DNA of 20,270 bases from Plantago elongata (lineage: Eukaryota; Streptophyta; Magnoliopsida; Lamiales; Plantaginaceae): assembly GCA_036897095.1 (NCBI GenBank), contig JAYMSP010003306.1, positions 1 to 20,270 of the forward strand. Direction: 5' to 3'. The notes under the pieces are model-generated. The model searched no databases. It worked only from the letters and a program-made list of their open reading frames with translations, and was not told the origin of the DNA. The first letter of the stretch is position 1; the number at the start of each line of letters is the position of its first letter. The position numbers were made by a program, and so were the translations under genes. Positions 10,440 through 19,235 of this stretch are shown here, piece after piece.

Positions 10440-11540
10440 AATAAACAATGCTAAAAGTTTCATATATACCATTAAAACATCAATAAACAAGCTTAAAATA
10501 AGCTACTTGTAACATTAAGTTATTACAATATTGTTGATGCAAATGCAAATTGAGCTGTTATGATTAAACTTGTTGGTGAACTTAGCCACTATGTCGTTTG
10601 TTGCTTCAATACTGCAGTACCACATTCGAGGAACATATCCATGAAACTCGTGATGTTATCATCAGTACCTCCTTAAAAGTAAAAACCATAACGATTCTTA
10701 TTAAAACTATCACAATTGTCCTTAGAACAATAAAAAAAAGTATGAAAATGAAACACAAGCTAAAAAATAGTATTTAGTCTTAAAATTATAACAGTATCTT
10801 CTAAGACCATAACAATACCTCTTATAACTATAACAAATCAGGAACATTCAACACGAGCTAAATAATACTATTAATTCCTAAAATAATAACGATGTTTTTT
10901 AAAACTGTAACAATGATTATTAAAACTGTAAAAAACCATAATAATCGGAAACGAGCTACAAACAGTAAACAAAACAGAACAACACAATACTAGCTAAAAA
11001 CAATAAAATTGATGCTTAAAACAATAACATTGGCTCTTAAAATTATATCAATGACTCTTAAAACTATAGTAAGGCAAAAAAAATAAAATGCAACACAAAC
11101 TAAAAACAGTAATATAGATGCATAAAACCATAATATATTCTCTTAAAGCTACAACAATCCTCTTAAAATTATAATGGGCAGAAATATGCAACACAAGCTA
11201 AACACAATAATATTGATGTTTAAAATTACAACAATGATTTTTAAAAATATATTAATGCATCTTAAAACTATAACAAAGTAGGATTATGCAGCACAAACTA
11301 AAAACTATAAAAATGATTGTTAAATAGTAAGGTACGTACAAATTTGATTTACATACATGAACATATTGTCATGAATGATTCCCGGATCTGGCGAGCAAGT
11401 TTCTTCATCATTCTGGATTTGTGAATTTGAACATTAACAAGCTAAAGACAGTAATATTGAAGCTTAAAACTATAACAGTGACTCGTAAACATATATCAAT
11501 GCATCTTAAAACTATAACAAATCAGAAAAATACAACACAA
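10440..11540 (-). repeat. Left array of CTTAAAACTATAACAATG-type units
   Basis: Degenerate tandem and interspersed units, for example CTTAAAATTATATCAATG and CTTAAAACTATAACAAAT, spaced about 21 bp where contiguous (around 11010-11060), with insertions between them. ACACAAGCTAAA / ACACAAACTAAA recurs as a second, longer-period motif (10750, 11090, 11190, 11290, 11540). All copies share one orientation, opposite to the array at 12400-13300. Confidence 0.6.
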
Positions 11541-11704
11541 GCTATAAATCATACAAATTGTTGTTAAACTGTAATGTGCGTACGAATTTGTTATTCATAT
11601 ATGATGTATTTTTCAAATCTAAACAGATTTTCGTGAATGATTTCCAAATCTGGCGAGCTAGCTTCTTCATCGTTTTGGATTTGTGAATTTGAACATTATA
11701 ACAA
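11313..11704. repeat. Diverged direct repeat (~125-145 bp, two copies)
   Basis: Copy 1 (about 11313-11438) and copy 2 (about 11560-11704) share, in order, GTTAAAnnGTAA, GTACGNACRAATTTG, GAATGATT, ATCTGGCGAGC, TTCTTCATC and GGATTTGTGAATTTGAACATT. They are in the same orientation, about 250 bp apart, at the inner end of the left arm. Copy 2 has an extra ~20 bp. Confidence 0.65.
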
Positions 11705-11963
11705 CTTGATCTAAAAGTTTTGAACATCAAATCATGAAAATTGAATAAAAAAACATGAAACACACACAAAACTTGAAATAGATCGTAAAAACAAATAGGT
11801 TTTTACCTGATTCACGTCCATGGAAGCTATTTAGTTGAAATACGGTGAAAACAAGGTGGAAACGGTGAAAATCCAGTGAAGAAACGATAGATCGAAGGAG
11901 ATAAACTCGTAGAACACGTTTTACTATGTGCTTTTTATTTTCTCAAATTTCAACATATTTTAA

Positions 11964-11979
11964 GCCTATATATATAGGC
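11964..11979. promoter_or_regulatory. Perfect 16-bp TATA palindrome near the inverted-repeat axis
   Basis: GCCTATATATATAGGC is identical to its reverse complement and sits about 70 bp from the estimated symmetry axis. It contains a TATA-box-like TATATATA. Downstream is a C/T-rich leader (TCTTTCTCTCTTTATAAA, CTCTCTCTCATTACTC), as in plant core promoters and 5' leaders, then an ATG at 12132 that opens a 42-codon ORF. Promoter activity is inference only. Confidence 0.35.
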
Positions 11980-12131
11980 AACCGCTCGTGTTTGATTTTC
12001 CAAACAAACCACACAACTCAACCATCTTTCTCTCTTTATAAAAATCCTAGAAAGATAAACATCCATACCTCTCTCTCTCATTACTCACTACATATCCTTG
12101 CCGGAATCAACACCGGATCACCGTTGAAATT

Positions 12132-12260
12132 ATGGTGCTCAACATGACTTCGTCGGAAAATCTTTCTTTCTCTCACGATTTCGTCGGATTTTTAAATCTA
12201 GATGCTAAAATGTTCAAATCAACAAATTCACCTAGCTTTTTTCATCGAACTCTCATTTGA
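12132..12260 (+). CDS. Hypothetical 42-residue ORF in the core of the inverted repeat
   Basis: The ORF begins MVLNMTSSENLSFSHDF and ends at TGA 12258-12260. I recognise no domain. Interest comes from position only: it lies about 155 bp after a TATA-like palindrome and a C/T-rich leader, in the non-repetitive core between the arms, which is less AT-biased than its surroundings. It could be the first exon of a captured gene fragment or a chance ORF. A longer overlapping frame at 11926-12147 is probably chance. Confidence 0.15.
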   Translation: MVLNMTSSENLSFSHDFVGFLNLDAKMFKSTNSPSFFHRTLI

Positions 12261-12399
12261 AAATGAAATTTGACATTTTAGTTTTCATTTTCGCTGATTT
12301 TACAAATTCATATTTTCAGATCTGGTTTCATATCTGAAATCTGATTTCCGGTCTGAAAATTCGTACAGTGAAAATCGAATTTTGCAATCTGATGATTGT

Positions 12400-13300
12400 T
12401 ATGGTTTAAGAGGTTGTTTTATATTTTAAAGCATAATTGTTATGATTATAGCTTCTGTTGAATGTTTTCCCATGTAATAGTTGTAGCAACATCGTTGGTG
12501 CTTTTAACATTTTGTGAAATATTTATGATATGATATTTTTTTGCAAATTTCATAGTTTTAAAAGTCACTATTATAGTTTTAAGATGTATTGTTATGTTTT
12601 ATGTATACATATTATGTTTTTAGCTTGTATTGCATTTTCATGCTTTGTTATAGTTTTAAGAAGTATATTTGTAGTTTTAAAATGCATTGTTATAGATTTA
12701 AACATTAATGTTATAACTATATTTATATTATGTTGAGTAGATGTATGTTATTATTTTTAACGCATATATGTTATAGTTATAATACCTATATATGCTTCTA
12801 AAGTATTGATGCTCACGTTTGATGGTCCTTGATGCTTTTAGTTCGCTTTATGCTTTTAGCTCGCTCTATGATGATTATTCAACTTAATTTTACAGTTTTT
12901 CGAAGTCGTAGATCAATAATTTTAACTTATATGCATGTAGAATTTATATGTTACACATTATTTTAATCTAAAATATATATTTTTAAACATATTAAATATT
13001 TAATATAGATAAAATATATTTTATATAGTTATTGCAATGCGCTTTAAGGTGCTTGTGTCCTCATATTTTTCTAAGTTTTGACGCTTTTTGATTTACACTC
13101 CCGCTCGCGGCCACTCCCTCGCTCACGCTGCAGATAAATTAGGTTTTAGCTTTTGCAAAATATTTATGATTTGATTTTGGTAAAATGTTTTGTTATAGTT
13201 ATAAGAGACACGATTATGGTTGTACGTATAAATGTTACCATTTTTAGTCTACTTCTTTGTTGTAGTTTTAAAATGTAGTGTTATGGTTTTACGCATCGAT
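12400..13300 (+). repeat. Right array of ATTGTTATAGTTTTAAG-type units
   Basis: The mirror of the left array: variants of TTATAGTTTTAAGA and TTGTAGTTTTAAAATG recur at about 12550-12740 and 13190-13300, on the opposite strand to the 10440-11540 units. A clearly different GC-rich patch at about 13098-13133 (CCGCTCGCGGCCACTCCC) interrupts it. Confidence 0.55.
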
Positions 13301-13825
13301 ATTATTGCTTTTAACATGGGTTGCACATTTCTTCTTTGTTTTTAAGCACCAATCTGATAGATTTAATGAGAGTTATTATTATTTCAACATAGTTAATGAA
13401 TGTTTTAAACATGTGCTAATGTTGACATTGAGTTTGTTGATGGGTATGTCAAAGGTGCAACTTCAAGATTGAAGCATCAAGCATGCACAAACAATAAAAG
13501 GCAGAAGCCGAAGTTCACCAATTAATAACTCAATTTGCATTTGTATAAAAAAAAAATCGAATTAACATTCATTAATTGTATCTTTTTTTATATCAGAATT
13601 ATGTTTTAAAATTATTGGATGAGTATTTAATATTTTAATGATAGATTCAAGTTGCTTATTTTAAACATGTTTAGAAAATAAGAAACTTTTAAACTTGTGT
13701 AAATGTGATTTAATAATATTAAACTATCATTTAAAACTATAACAATGCATTTTAAAACTTTATAACTCTTTAAAATCATCATACCTATCTCTTAAAACAT
13801 TAAAAACAACATTAAAAACATAGAT

Positions 13826-13872
13826 TCATGGTAAAAAAAATTCATACTCCATGGTAAAAAATTCATACTCCA
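13826..13872. repeat. Tandem duplication of ~23 bp
   Basis: CATGGTAAAAAAAATTCATA followed by CTC is repeated directly as CATGGTAAAAAATTCATACT, differing in the A-run length. It is at the right margin of the inverted-repeat region and might mark an element edge. Confidence 0.6.
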
Positions 13873-14016
13873 CTTTGCTAAAATGAAACTGGGTAAAATG
13901 GCACATGCAAGGAACAAACTAGAGGACACCTTTCTCATTCACCTTGTGTTTGGCTGGAATATCTGATTTCCATTCATTTTCAATACAGACAGACTTAACT
14001 TTCACTCTAAATTTTA

Positions 14017-15911
14017 TCATTTTATGAATTGTGCCATAACTCTGCGGAAGGAGAACCAGCGTTTCAGTTTCACAGCTGCTATTTCTTCCAAAACCTCCAC
14101 AACTTCTTTCATTGAAGGCCGCTTTTCTGGTTCCGGTTCCAGACATCTAAGAGTAAGTTGAGCAGCCTGTAATGCCGCCTTGGATGAATACTGACCTTCT
14201 AAGCGTGCATCCATGACAGTTTTAAGTTGATGTTTTTTGCCCAGACAAGGCCTCATCCGATCAACCAGTAAAATCGACCTTGCAGGCTGTGATGTGCCCA
14301 GAGCTCTCAAGCCTGTGAACATCTCAAGCAGCATTACGCCAAAGGCATACATCAGCTTTCACATTCAGATTCCTGTGGTCAATGATATAACAAATAGTTT
14401 TAGAGTGGATACGCAACATAAAACTGCACAAGTAAACGAATGTTAGGAAAACAAGAACGTTTATATGGGGACTGAGTTCACTTAAGCAAAGTCTCGTGTT
14501 CGAGCCTTACTGGAAAGACAAACTACTGCCTGCTACATGTGATCCTAGATATATTGTAGTTATATGCGCTCACCCTTTGCAATGTATTCGGGGGCAGCAT
14601 AACCATAACTTCCGGCCATAACTCTGCTTTTCTTCTTTTTCCCCATAACTCTGGTTGTTGCATCAGGATCACTCCCGTAGAACACAAGTGTTTCTAAACC
14701 AAAATCACTTAGCTTTGCATTGTAACTCTGTCGTCAAAGGAAGAGAAAATGGCATCATGAACTGATCAGCTGATGATCAGATAAAGAGAAGGCAGCCTCA
14801 CAGTTGTATATATATTGTTGATGGAGAATCTTACAAAATCAAGAAGAATCTGGAGGACCTAAAGTCTCTGTGAATGATTTGGAGGTCCGAATTGTGTAAA
14901 AAGGCTAGTCCCCTTGCTGCTCCGATGGCAACTTTGAGACGGATATCCCATATGTAAACTGTTTCGACTTGTGATCTCCTGCACGAGTCACAACAACTCA
15001 TATTCTAACATTAGCATAAGCATGTTTTTTGGCTCCTGTAGTACTCCTTCATGCTTTATTATTAATTCAGTACATATATATATGTATATATTCTGGAATG
15101 TGCATACGGTGTTTAAATTCAAAAGTTCATACTTCCAAAGAGATGGCGATCCAGGTTACCCGCTACTACAAATTCACTGACAAGTAAATGATGTTTATCT
15201 TCCATAGCATATCCCAAGAGTTTCACCAAGTTTGGATGCGACAGGGTTCCAAAATACCCGATCCTCGCCTGCATTTAAGAGTAAGGAGCATTAGCTAGCT
15301 AGGCTAATGCCTAATGATCATTAATTAGGGATTAGTTACAATTTGGCTCATCGACTTTACTTGAAATGACTTGGTAAAAAGAAAATACAGTCTGTCACAG
15401 AATAATCAAATCTGTGAGTTTACATTACCTGCAAAAATCTGGTATCTTGCCTATCACCAATGTTCAACTTCCTGATGGCAACCAGTTTTTCAGTACTAGG
15501 TTTATCCCCGCGGCCAGTTTTAGACAGTTTCAGATTGTTCTCATCGATCCATACTTTGTACACAGTCCCATGGCGTCCCATTCCCAACACTGTATGAGTC
15601 TTGAATTCCCCACGACTGCCTGAAGTGTGCGATCTTCCTAAATGAATTTAAATTCACTCCCACATCAACAAAAATATTACTGTAACTATTAACATTGAGA
15701 AAAAAATACTACTTGCACTATATTTATATATATAGAACAAGAACAGACCAGAATATGTTCTATATATACCGGTATTTCCACTTTTGGTAGTGTGTGTATC
15801 AGCAACGGAACTAGAACAGGCCGAACTAGGGCAGAGTGCAATTCGCTTGAGCTCTTCTCTCTTACCTACAGCTTCAAAAAGTTTTCCCCAGTTGTCATAC
15901 ACCTTTCCCAT
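14017..15911 (-). pseudogene. RLCK-VII (PIX13/PBL-like) receptor-like cytoplasmic kinase, decayed
   Basis: Six exons on the minus strand: 15770-15911 (ATG at 15911), 15429-15637, 15133-15268, about 14830-14978, 14574-14727 and 14017-14372 (TGA at 14017). Exon 1: MGKVYDNWGKLFEAVGKREE. Exon 2: G-loop GMGRHGTVYK and VAIRKLN. Exon 3: TLSHPNLVKLLGYAMEDKH. Exon 4: [19 protein letters not shown] and [10 protein letters not shown]. Exon 5: [11 protein letters not shown] and [14 protein letters not shown]. Exon 6: MYAFGVMLLEMFTGLRALG through EPEKRPSMKEV. Length (about 380) and order fit RLCK-VII serine/threonine kinases of plasma-membrane immune signalling. Damage: ATP-site Lys is Arg (VAIR), the catalytic-loop Asn is Arg after a 1-nt loss, exon 5 has a [10 protein letters not shown] insertion, and exon 6 begins with shifted sequence containing TGA. 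Exons 3/4 and 4/5 join in frame only with downstream acceptors. Probably a pseudogene; a truncated product is possible. Confidence 0.72.
14454..14545. repeat. Possible SINE-like fragment in the RLCK intron
   Basis: In the intron between the last two RLCK exons, TCTCGTGTTCGAGCCTTAC (about 14492-14510) resembles a pol III B box (GTTCGAGCC) in a phrase common in dispersed plant repeats. No clear A box or poly(A)/poly(T) tail is seen, so this is weak. Confidence 0.2.
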
Positions 15912-16640
15912 CAGTATTCACTCTGCAGGAATTCCAAGACTCCCAAAACATAAAAGCACTACTTTCTAAAGACTCTCATATTTCCTATTCCCACTTAAGC
16001 TTGCTTCTTCATTTTTGTTTTTTGTTTTTGTAACTTGATGGGCAATGTTAAGGAAACTGCCAAGAAAGTATCATACTTTTGTGTTGTGGTACAGTCCCGA
16101 GAAAATAGGTACCACAGTTGCTTTCACTTTTAAAAAGAGAGGATTTTCTTCCTTTCAAACTTCTTGACTTTTGTGTAGTTGGCAAAGCTTATAAACATAG
16201 AAGTTTTATAGCAATACTCAATCTGTTCTGGACAACTCATACATTAACAAGTATTATACTTTTGTTTTTTGGTGCAGTCCCGAGAAGTTTTCTATCAAAC
16301 CCAAATTTTATTTATGTTCTTCAAACTGTTCCTCACAGTTTGTTGATTTCATCTGCAAATCATTCGGCTTGTTCGGTGAAACTGATACTTTCAGTTCGTG
16401 TCGATACTCTGATCAATATTAACACATCAGTGGTTTCTAGGTTAGCAAACAGAGTATAACCTGTTAGGGATAGAGAGAGTGGTAGAAGATCTGTTATGGC
16501 TCATGACATAACTGGCGTGCGTAAAGGAAGACGGGTAAACAATGTTAACACTATTACACTAGACAGTTCTTAAAGAATAGTAGATCTTTTACTTCTCAGA
16601 AGCTAGTTGCAAGATCTATTCAATTTACTACTTGGAATGG
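15912..16640. other. Intergenic region upstream of the RLCK, with a 36-bp direct repeat
   Basis: No gene is recognisable. A 36-bp segment at 16068-16103 is repeated in the same orientation at 16251-16286. Both run GTATNATACTTTTG then GGTRCAGTCCCGAGAA. The repeat spans the putative promoter side of the RLCK, but no defined promoter element can be called. Confidence 0.5.
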
Positions 16641-16664
16641 AATCTATTGATAATTATGCATAGG

Positions 16665-16800
16665 AATCAACCATTCACTGAAATTTTCTTGGTTCAGGTT
16701 TTGCCACTTCTTCCACCTATTAGCCAGGCAGCCCAAGTCATCTCCTTGGAGGCTGGAGCAACCTCACAACTTCAGACCTTGTGGAACGTTTGTTTGGAGA
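16665..16800 (-). pseudogene. Relic of an LRR-RLK II (SERK/NIK-like) kinase C-terminus
   Basis: Reading the minus strand from 16800 gives NKRSTRSEVVRLLQ. After a shift of frame comes LQGDDLGCLANRWKKWQNLN and then QENFSEW. This resembles the end of SERK-type kinases, where RPxMSEVVRML is followed by xGDGLAERWEEWQ, and it parallels the C-terminal exon at 20081-20270 (RPKMSDVVQMLQGD, then LAQRWHEYRHEQF). A small duplication around CTCCAGCCTCCAAGGAG probably caused the frame change. The fragment is followed directly by 60-bp repeats. It is likely the detached 3' end of the kinase relic at 18766-19056. Confidence 0.5.
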
Positions 16801-16840
16801 GTTGTGTATGCACATTGGGGTAAACTACACAAAACCACAC

Positions 16841-16990
16841 TCAATTATTAAAATTACACCAAATCCTCCGAAATATTAATTTTCATTACATAATATACCC
16901 TCAATTATCAAAATTGCACCAAATTTCCTGAAACGTTAATAAACATAGCACGGTTGACCCTCACTTATCAACATTGCACCAAATCCTCCT
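16841..16990. repeat. 60-bp tandem repeat, 2.5 copies
   Basis: Units start at 16841, 16901 and 16961, exactly 60 bp apart, each opening TCAATTATYAAAATTRCACC then AAATYYTCC. The third is partial and ends near 16990. Copies differ at a few positions. Immediately left is the SERK-like relic, so the array may mark the edge of inserted repetitive DNA. Confidence 0.75.
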
Positions 16991-17040
16991 GAATAGTCGA
17001 AAAAATAGTGCAAAATTACGTTTTTTTATATCTATCTATT

Positions 17041-17489
17041 ACTTGCTAATAGTAATCAAAATACTTCAAAGTAGTTATTAATCCCAAAAGTAGTTTTTTC
17101 ACTACTTTCATAGTTTTAGGATATATTTTTACTAAAATTATCCATATAAAATTAAGAACTTGTAAATCGAGTATATAATCATGTGTGAAGAATTCACGTG
17201 AATGAACAATTTTACTTGTAAAAATTTAAAATTTAATATTATAAAAAAACACGTAAAGTCTGCTTGTCAAATTTACTTGTTACTAATACTAATCAAATAC
17301 TTGAAAGTAGTTTTTAGTCCAAAAGTAGTTTCCCTACCACTTTCATCCCTTTAGGATATCATTTTTTTCTAAAACTACTCATTTAAAATTAAGAAATTGT
17401 TAGTCAAACATATAATCGCGTGCGAAGAATTCATGTAAAATTTAATATTATAAAAGAACATGCAGATTCTGCATGTCAACTTTGCTTGT
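17041..17489. repeat. ~235-bp tandem direct repeat, two copies
   Basis: Copy 1 (17041-17274) and copy 2 (17275-17489) share the same landmarks in order: ACTTGYTAATA/ACTTGTTACTAATA, AATCAAATACTTGAAAGTAG, CCAAAAGTAGTTT, TTTAGGATAT, AAAATTAAGAA, GTGYGAAGAATTCA, AAATTTAATATTATAAAA and TCTGCTTGTCAA/TCTGCATGTCAA. Copy 2 lacks about 25 bp near its end. Non-coding and AT-rich. Confidence 0.7.
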
Positions 17490-18388
17490 ATAACTAAAGA
17501 TGCGCTTCACACGGAGAAAATAAGATTATTTATACCTATAATAACGTTACAAATTAACTTACCTCTATTTTTTTAATAAAATAAATTATAGTCATTTTTA
17601 ATTTACCAAACTGTAATAAATTAGAAAAAAATTAAATAAATAAAATGCCCGAAAATCTCCGATTCTGCGGATGACTAACATTGTTAAAAAAACTTTTAGC
17701 TTTTTTTAGATACGATATTGCAATTACAATAGTCAGTCGAATAATTAAATACTAATTATCAATAATATTTTAATAATTCTCTATACAGAGGATAAATATT
17801 ACTTATTTCGGGAAATCAAACCCGTGACCTTTTAATTACGTGGTGTTTAACCAACGGTGTTGAAAGAAAATATTGAGCACTTGGTAATTAACCATTAATG
17901 AGTACAAATATATCCATTGCATAATTGCAAGATCAGTGTTTGTTTATTCTTTTTTATTAATTCTTTGTGTATTTAATTTTCCATTAACCTTATAAGTTAT
18001 ACTAGTACATCGTTACAATTTTAAAAAAATAGAAAGAAACACCGACCTAAGGATTAAGGATGGTCACAGTTTCTAGAATTTATAGTATTAGATAAAATTG
18101 AAGACGTAATTCTACAAGCATGAATAATGTCCGATCTCATTTTTTGTACGTGAAAGAACATATTTATCAATTGATAGTTTCAATTTTCTGTTATATTAAA
18201 AAATATTTGGTGAGATTTTGATAATAAAGGGGATAAATGTTATTTATTTGTAATTCGAAGATGAAGTTGAAAGTCATTTATTTTAAAAGTTCATTTGAGA
18301 AGCACAATAACCCTACTTTTATATTATATTTGAATCAATTATAATGTCTATATTTTAATTGAAAAAAGCAAAAACAATAAAAAATTAA
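17490..18388. other. AT-rich spacer within the split kinase relic
   Basis: Apart from the SINE-like piece near 17800-17880, this stretch shows no ORF or recognisable element. It forms part of the roughly 2 kb separating the two SERK-like relic pieces. Confidence 0.35.
17800..17880 (-). repeat. Possible tRNA-derived SINE fragment
   Basis: On the minus strand the segment reads CCGTTGGTTAAACACCACG followed by AAAAGGTCACGGGTTTGATT. This order, with an A-box-like GGTTAAACACC and a B-box-like GGTTTGATTTCC about 30 nt apart, is seen in plant tRNA-derived repeats. It cannot be folded into a full tRNA, so it is not called as a tRNA gene. Confidence 0.3.
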
Positions 18389-18700
18389 TCGGGTCCAACC
18401 GGATCCAGACATTAAGCTTCGGGTCCGGATCCGGGTCTGAAATTTCAGATCCAAGTAAGAGTACGGGTCTGGATCCGGACCCTTATATATTAAAGGATCT
18501 AGAGTAGGATCTGGACGGATCTAGACTCTACCTGACCCTGAATTTCGGGTCCGGGTCCAATTTCGAGGTTCGGGTCTAATAAGGATCCAGACCGACCCGG
18601 ACCCTGTTGATTAAAGGGTCTCGTAGGGCTTGGGTAAGAATCGGGTCTAGACTTTTATCAGTTGAGAGTATAAGGGTCCGGGTCCGAGTAGGATCTAAAA
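18389..18700. repeat. GGGTCCGGATCC-type degenerate minisatellite
   Basis: A GC-richer block built from variants of GGGTCCGGATCC, GGGTCTGGATCC, GGATCTAGA and AGACCGACCCGGACCC in both orientations (for example 18419-18440, 18467-18482, 18548-18560, 18587-18604, 18673-18686). The unit is about 10-12 bp and poorly phased. It abuts the 3' side of the SERK-like relic. Confidence 0.6.
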
Positions 18701-18765
18701 TTAAAAGGGGAGGGTATGAACCTAGGTAAGGATAGGGTCTTTATCCTACCAATTGAGAGAACTAC

Positions 18766-19056
18766 AAATATCATCACATTGTCTTCATTGGCAAGACGAG
18801 CTAGAGTTGAAGCGCCTTCCCCGGTGATGAGCTCAAGAGGCATGATACCGTAAGCAAAAACATCTGTTTTCTCCGAAAGTCTAAATGAGGATATATATCG
18901 GAAGCAATATGACCAGTTGTTCCATGTATGGTCGTTGTAACATAGGAATTCTTGCGGTCCATGAGTTTGGCCAAATTGAAGTCACCAACAACTGCGTCAA
19001 AGTTCTCGTTCAAAAATACATTAGCTGCTTTGTAACGGGGTTTATAACAGCTCGTG
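18766..19056 (-). pseudogene. Relic of an LRR-RLK II (SERK-like) kinase domain
   Basis: From about 19056 down, the minus strand reads [44 protein letters not shown]. After a frameshift comes [20 protein letters not shown], then [13 protein letters not shown]. The order matches SERK/NIK kinases: catalytic loop KAANxLL, AVVGDFGLAKLMD, GTxGHIAPEY, EKTDVFGYG, ELITGQ, LARLxxDDDVML. Damage is clear: the HRD triad before KAAN is missing, DFG has become DFN, APE has become ASD, and a frameshift lies before EKTDVF. The rest of subdomain XI probably lies at 16665-16800, beyond about 2 kb of repeats. Such proteins are membrane co-receptors, but this copy cannot be one. Confidence 0.7.
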
Positions 19057-19235
19057 TACAAATGAAAAGACAATTACCAAAATTGAGTAATACTACTACA
19101 AATATGACTAGTAATCTAGTATCCAAAAGACATGTACATGGAAAAGAAATGCAAAAGTACAATGTATTATCCAAGTCAAATCGTATGTACTTCAAAAGTA
19201 AAATAATAAAGGGATAATTAAGCAACTAACAGTAC

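Larger units (their letters stand above)
10130..13900. mobile_element. Large diverged inverted-repeat (foldback-like) element
   Basis: Two arms mirror each other around about 12040. CAAATGCAAATTGAG at 10540-10554 recurs inverted at 13529-13543, and TTGGTGAACTT at 10573-10583 recurs inverted at 13511-13521; a TGCTTCAAT motif follows in both arms. A roughly 21-bp unit, CTTAAAACTATAACAATG-like, fills 10440-11520. Its reverse complement (ATTGTTATAGTTTTAAG) fills about 12400-13300. The outer flanks flip again (10130-10430 against 13720-13800), keeping the mirror. No transposase ORF is seen. Exact ends and target duplication are not resolved. A MULE- or CACTA-derived non-autonomous element with subterminal repeats is one reading; a decayed foldback element is another. 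Confidence 0.55.

Noticed and set aside
11926..12147. 73-residue ORF at the inverted-repeat core
   Set aside because: It runs through the TATA palindrome and the C/T-rich stretch, which look like promoter and leader; composition is not gene-like.
14492..14510. GTTCGAG box as evidence of a tRNA gene
   Set aside because: No acceptor stem, anticodon arm or A box can be drawn around it. At most it is a SINE-like B box.
15290..15330. Short palindromes in the RLCK intron (CATTAGCTAGCTAGGCTAATG-like and CCTAATGATCATTAATTAGG)
   Set aside because: Too short and isolated in AT-rich intron to support a regulatory or mobile-element call.
16118..16459. 113-residue plus-strand ORF upstream of the RLCK
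   Set aside because: It spans one copy of the 36-bp repeat, has no recognisable domain, and has low-complexity hydrophobic composition.
17800..17880. tRNA gene on the minus strand
   Set aside because: A-box- and B-box-like strings are present, but the cloverleaf stems do not pair, so only a SINE-like relic is reported.
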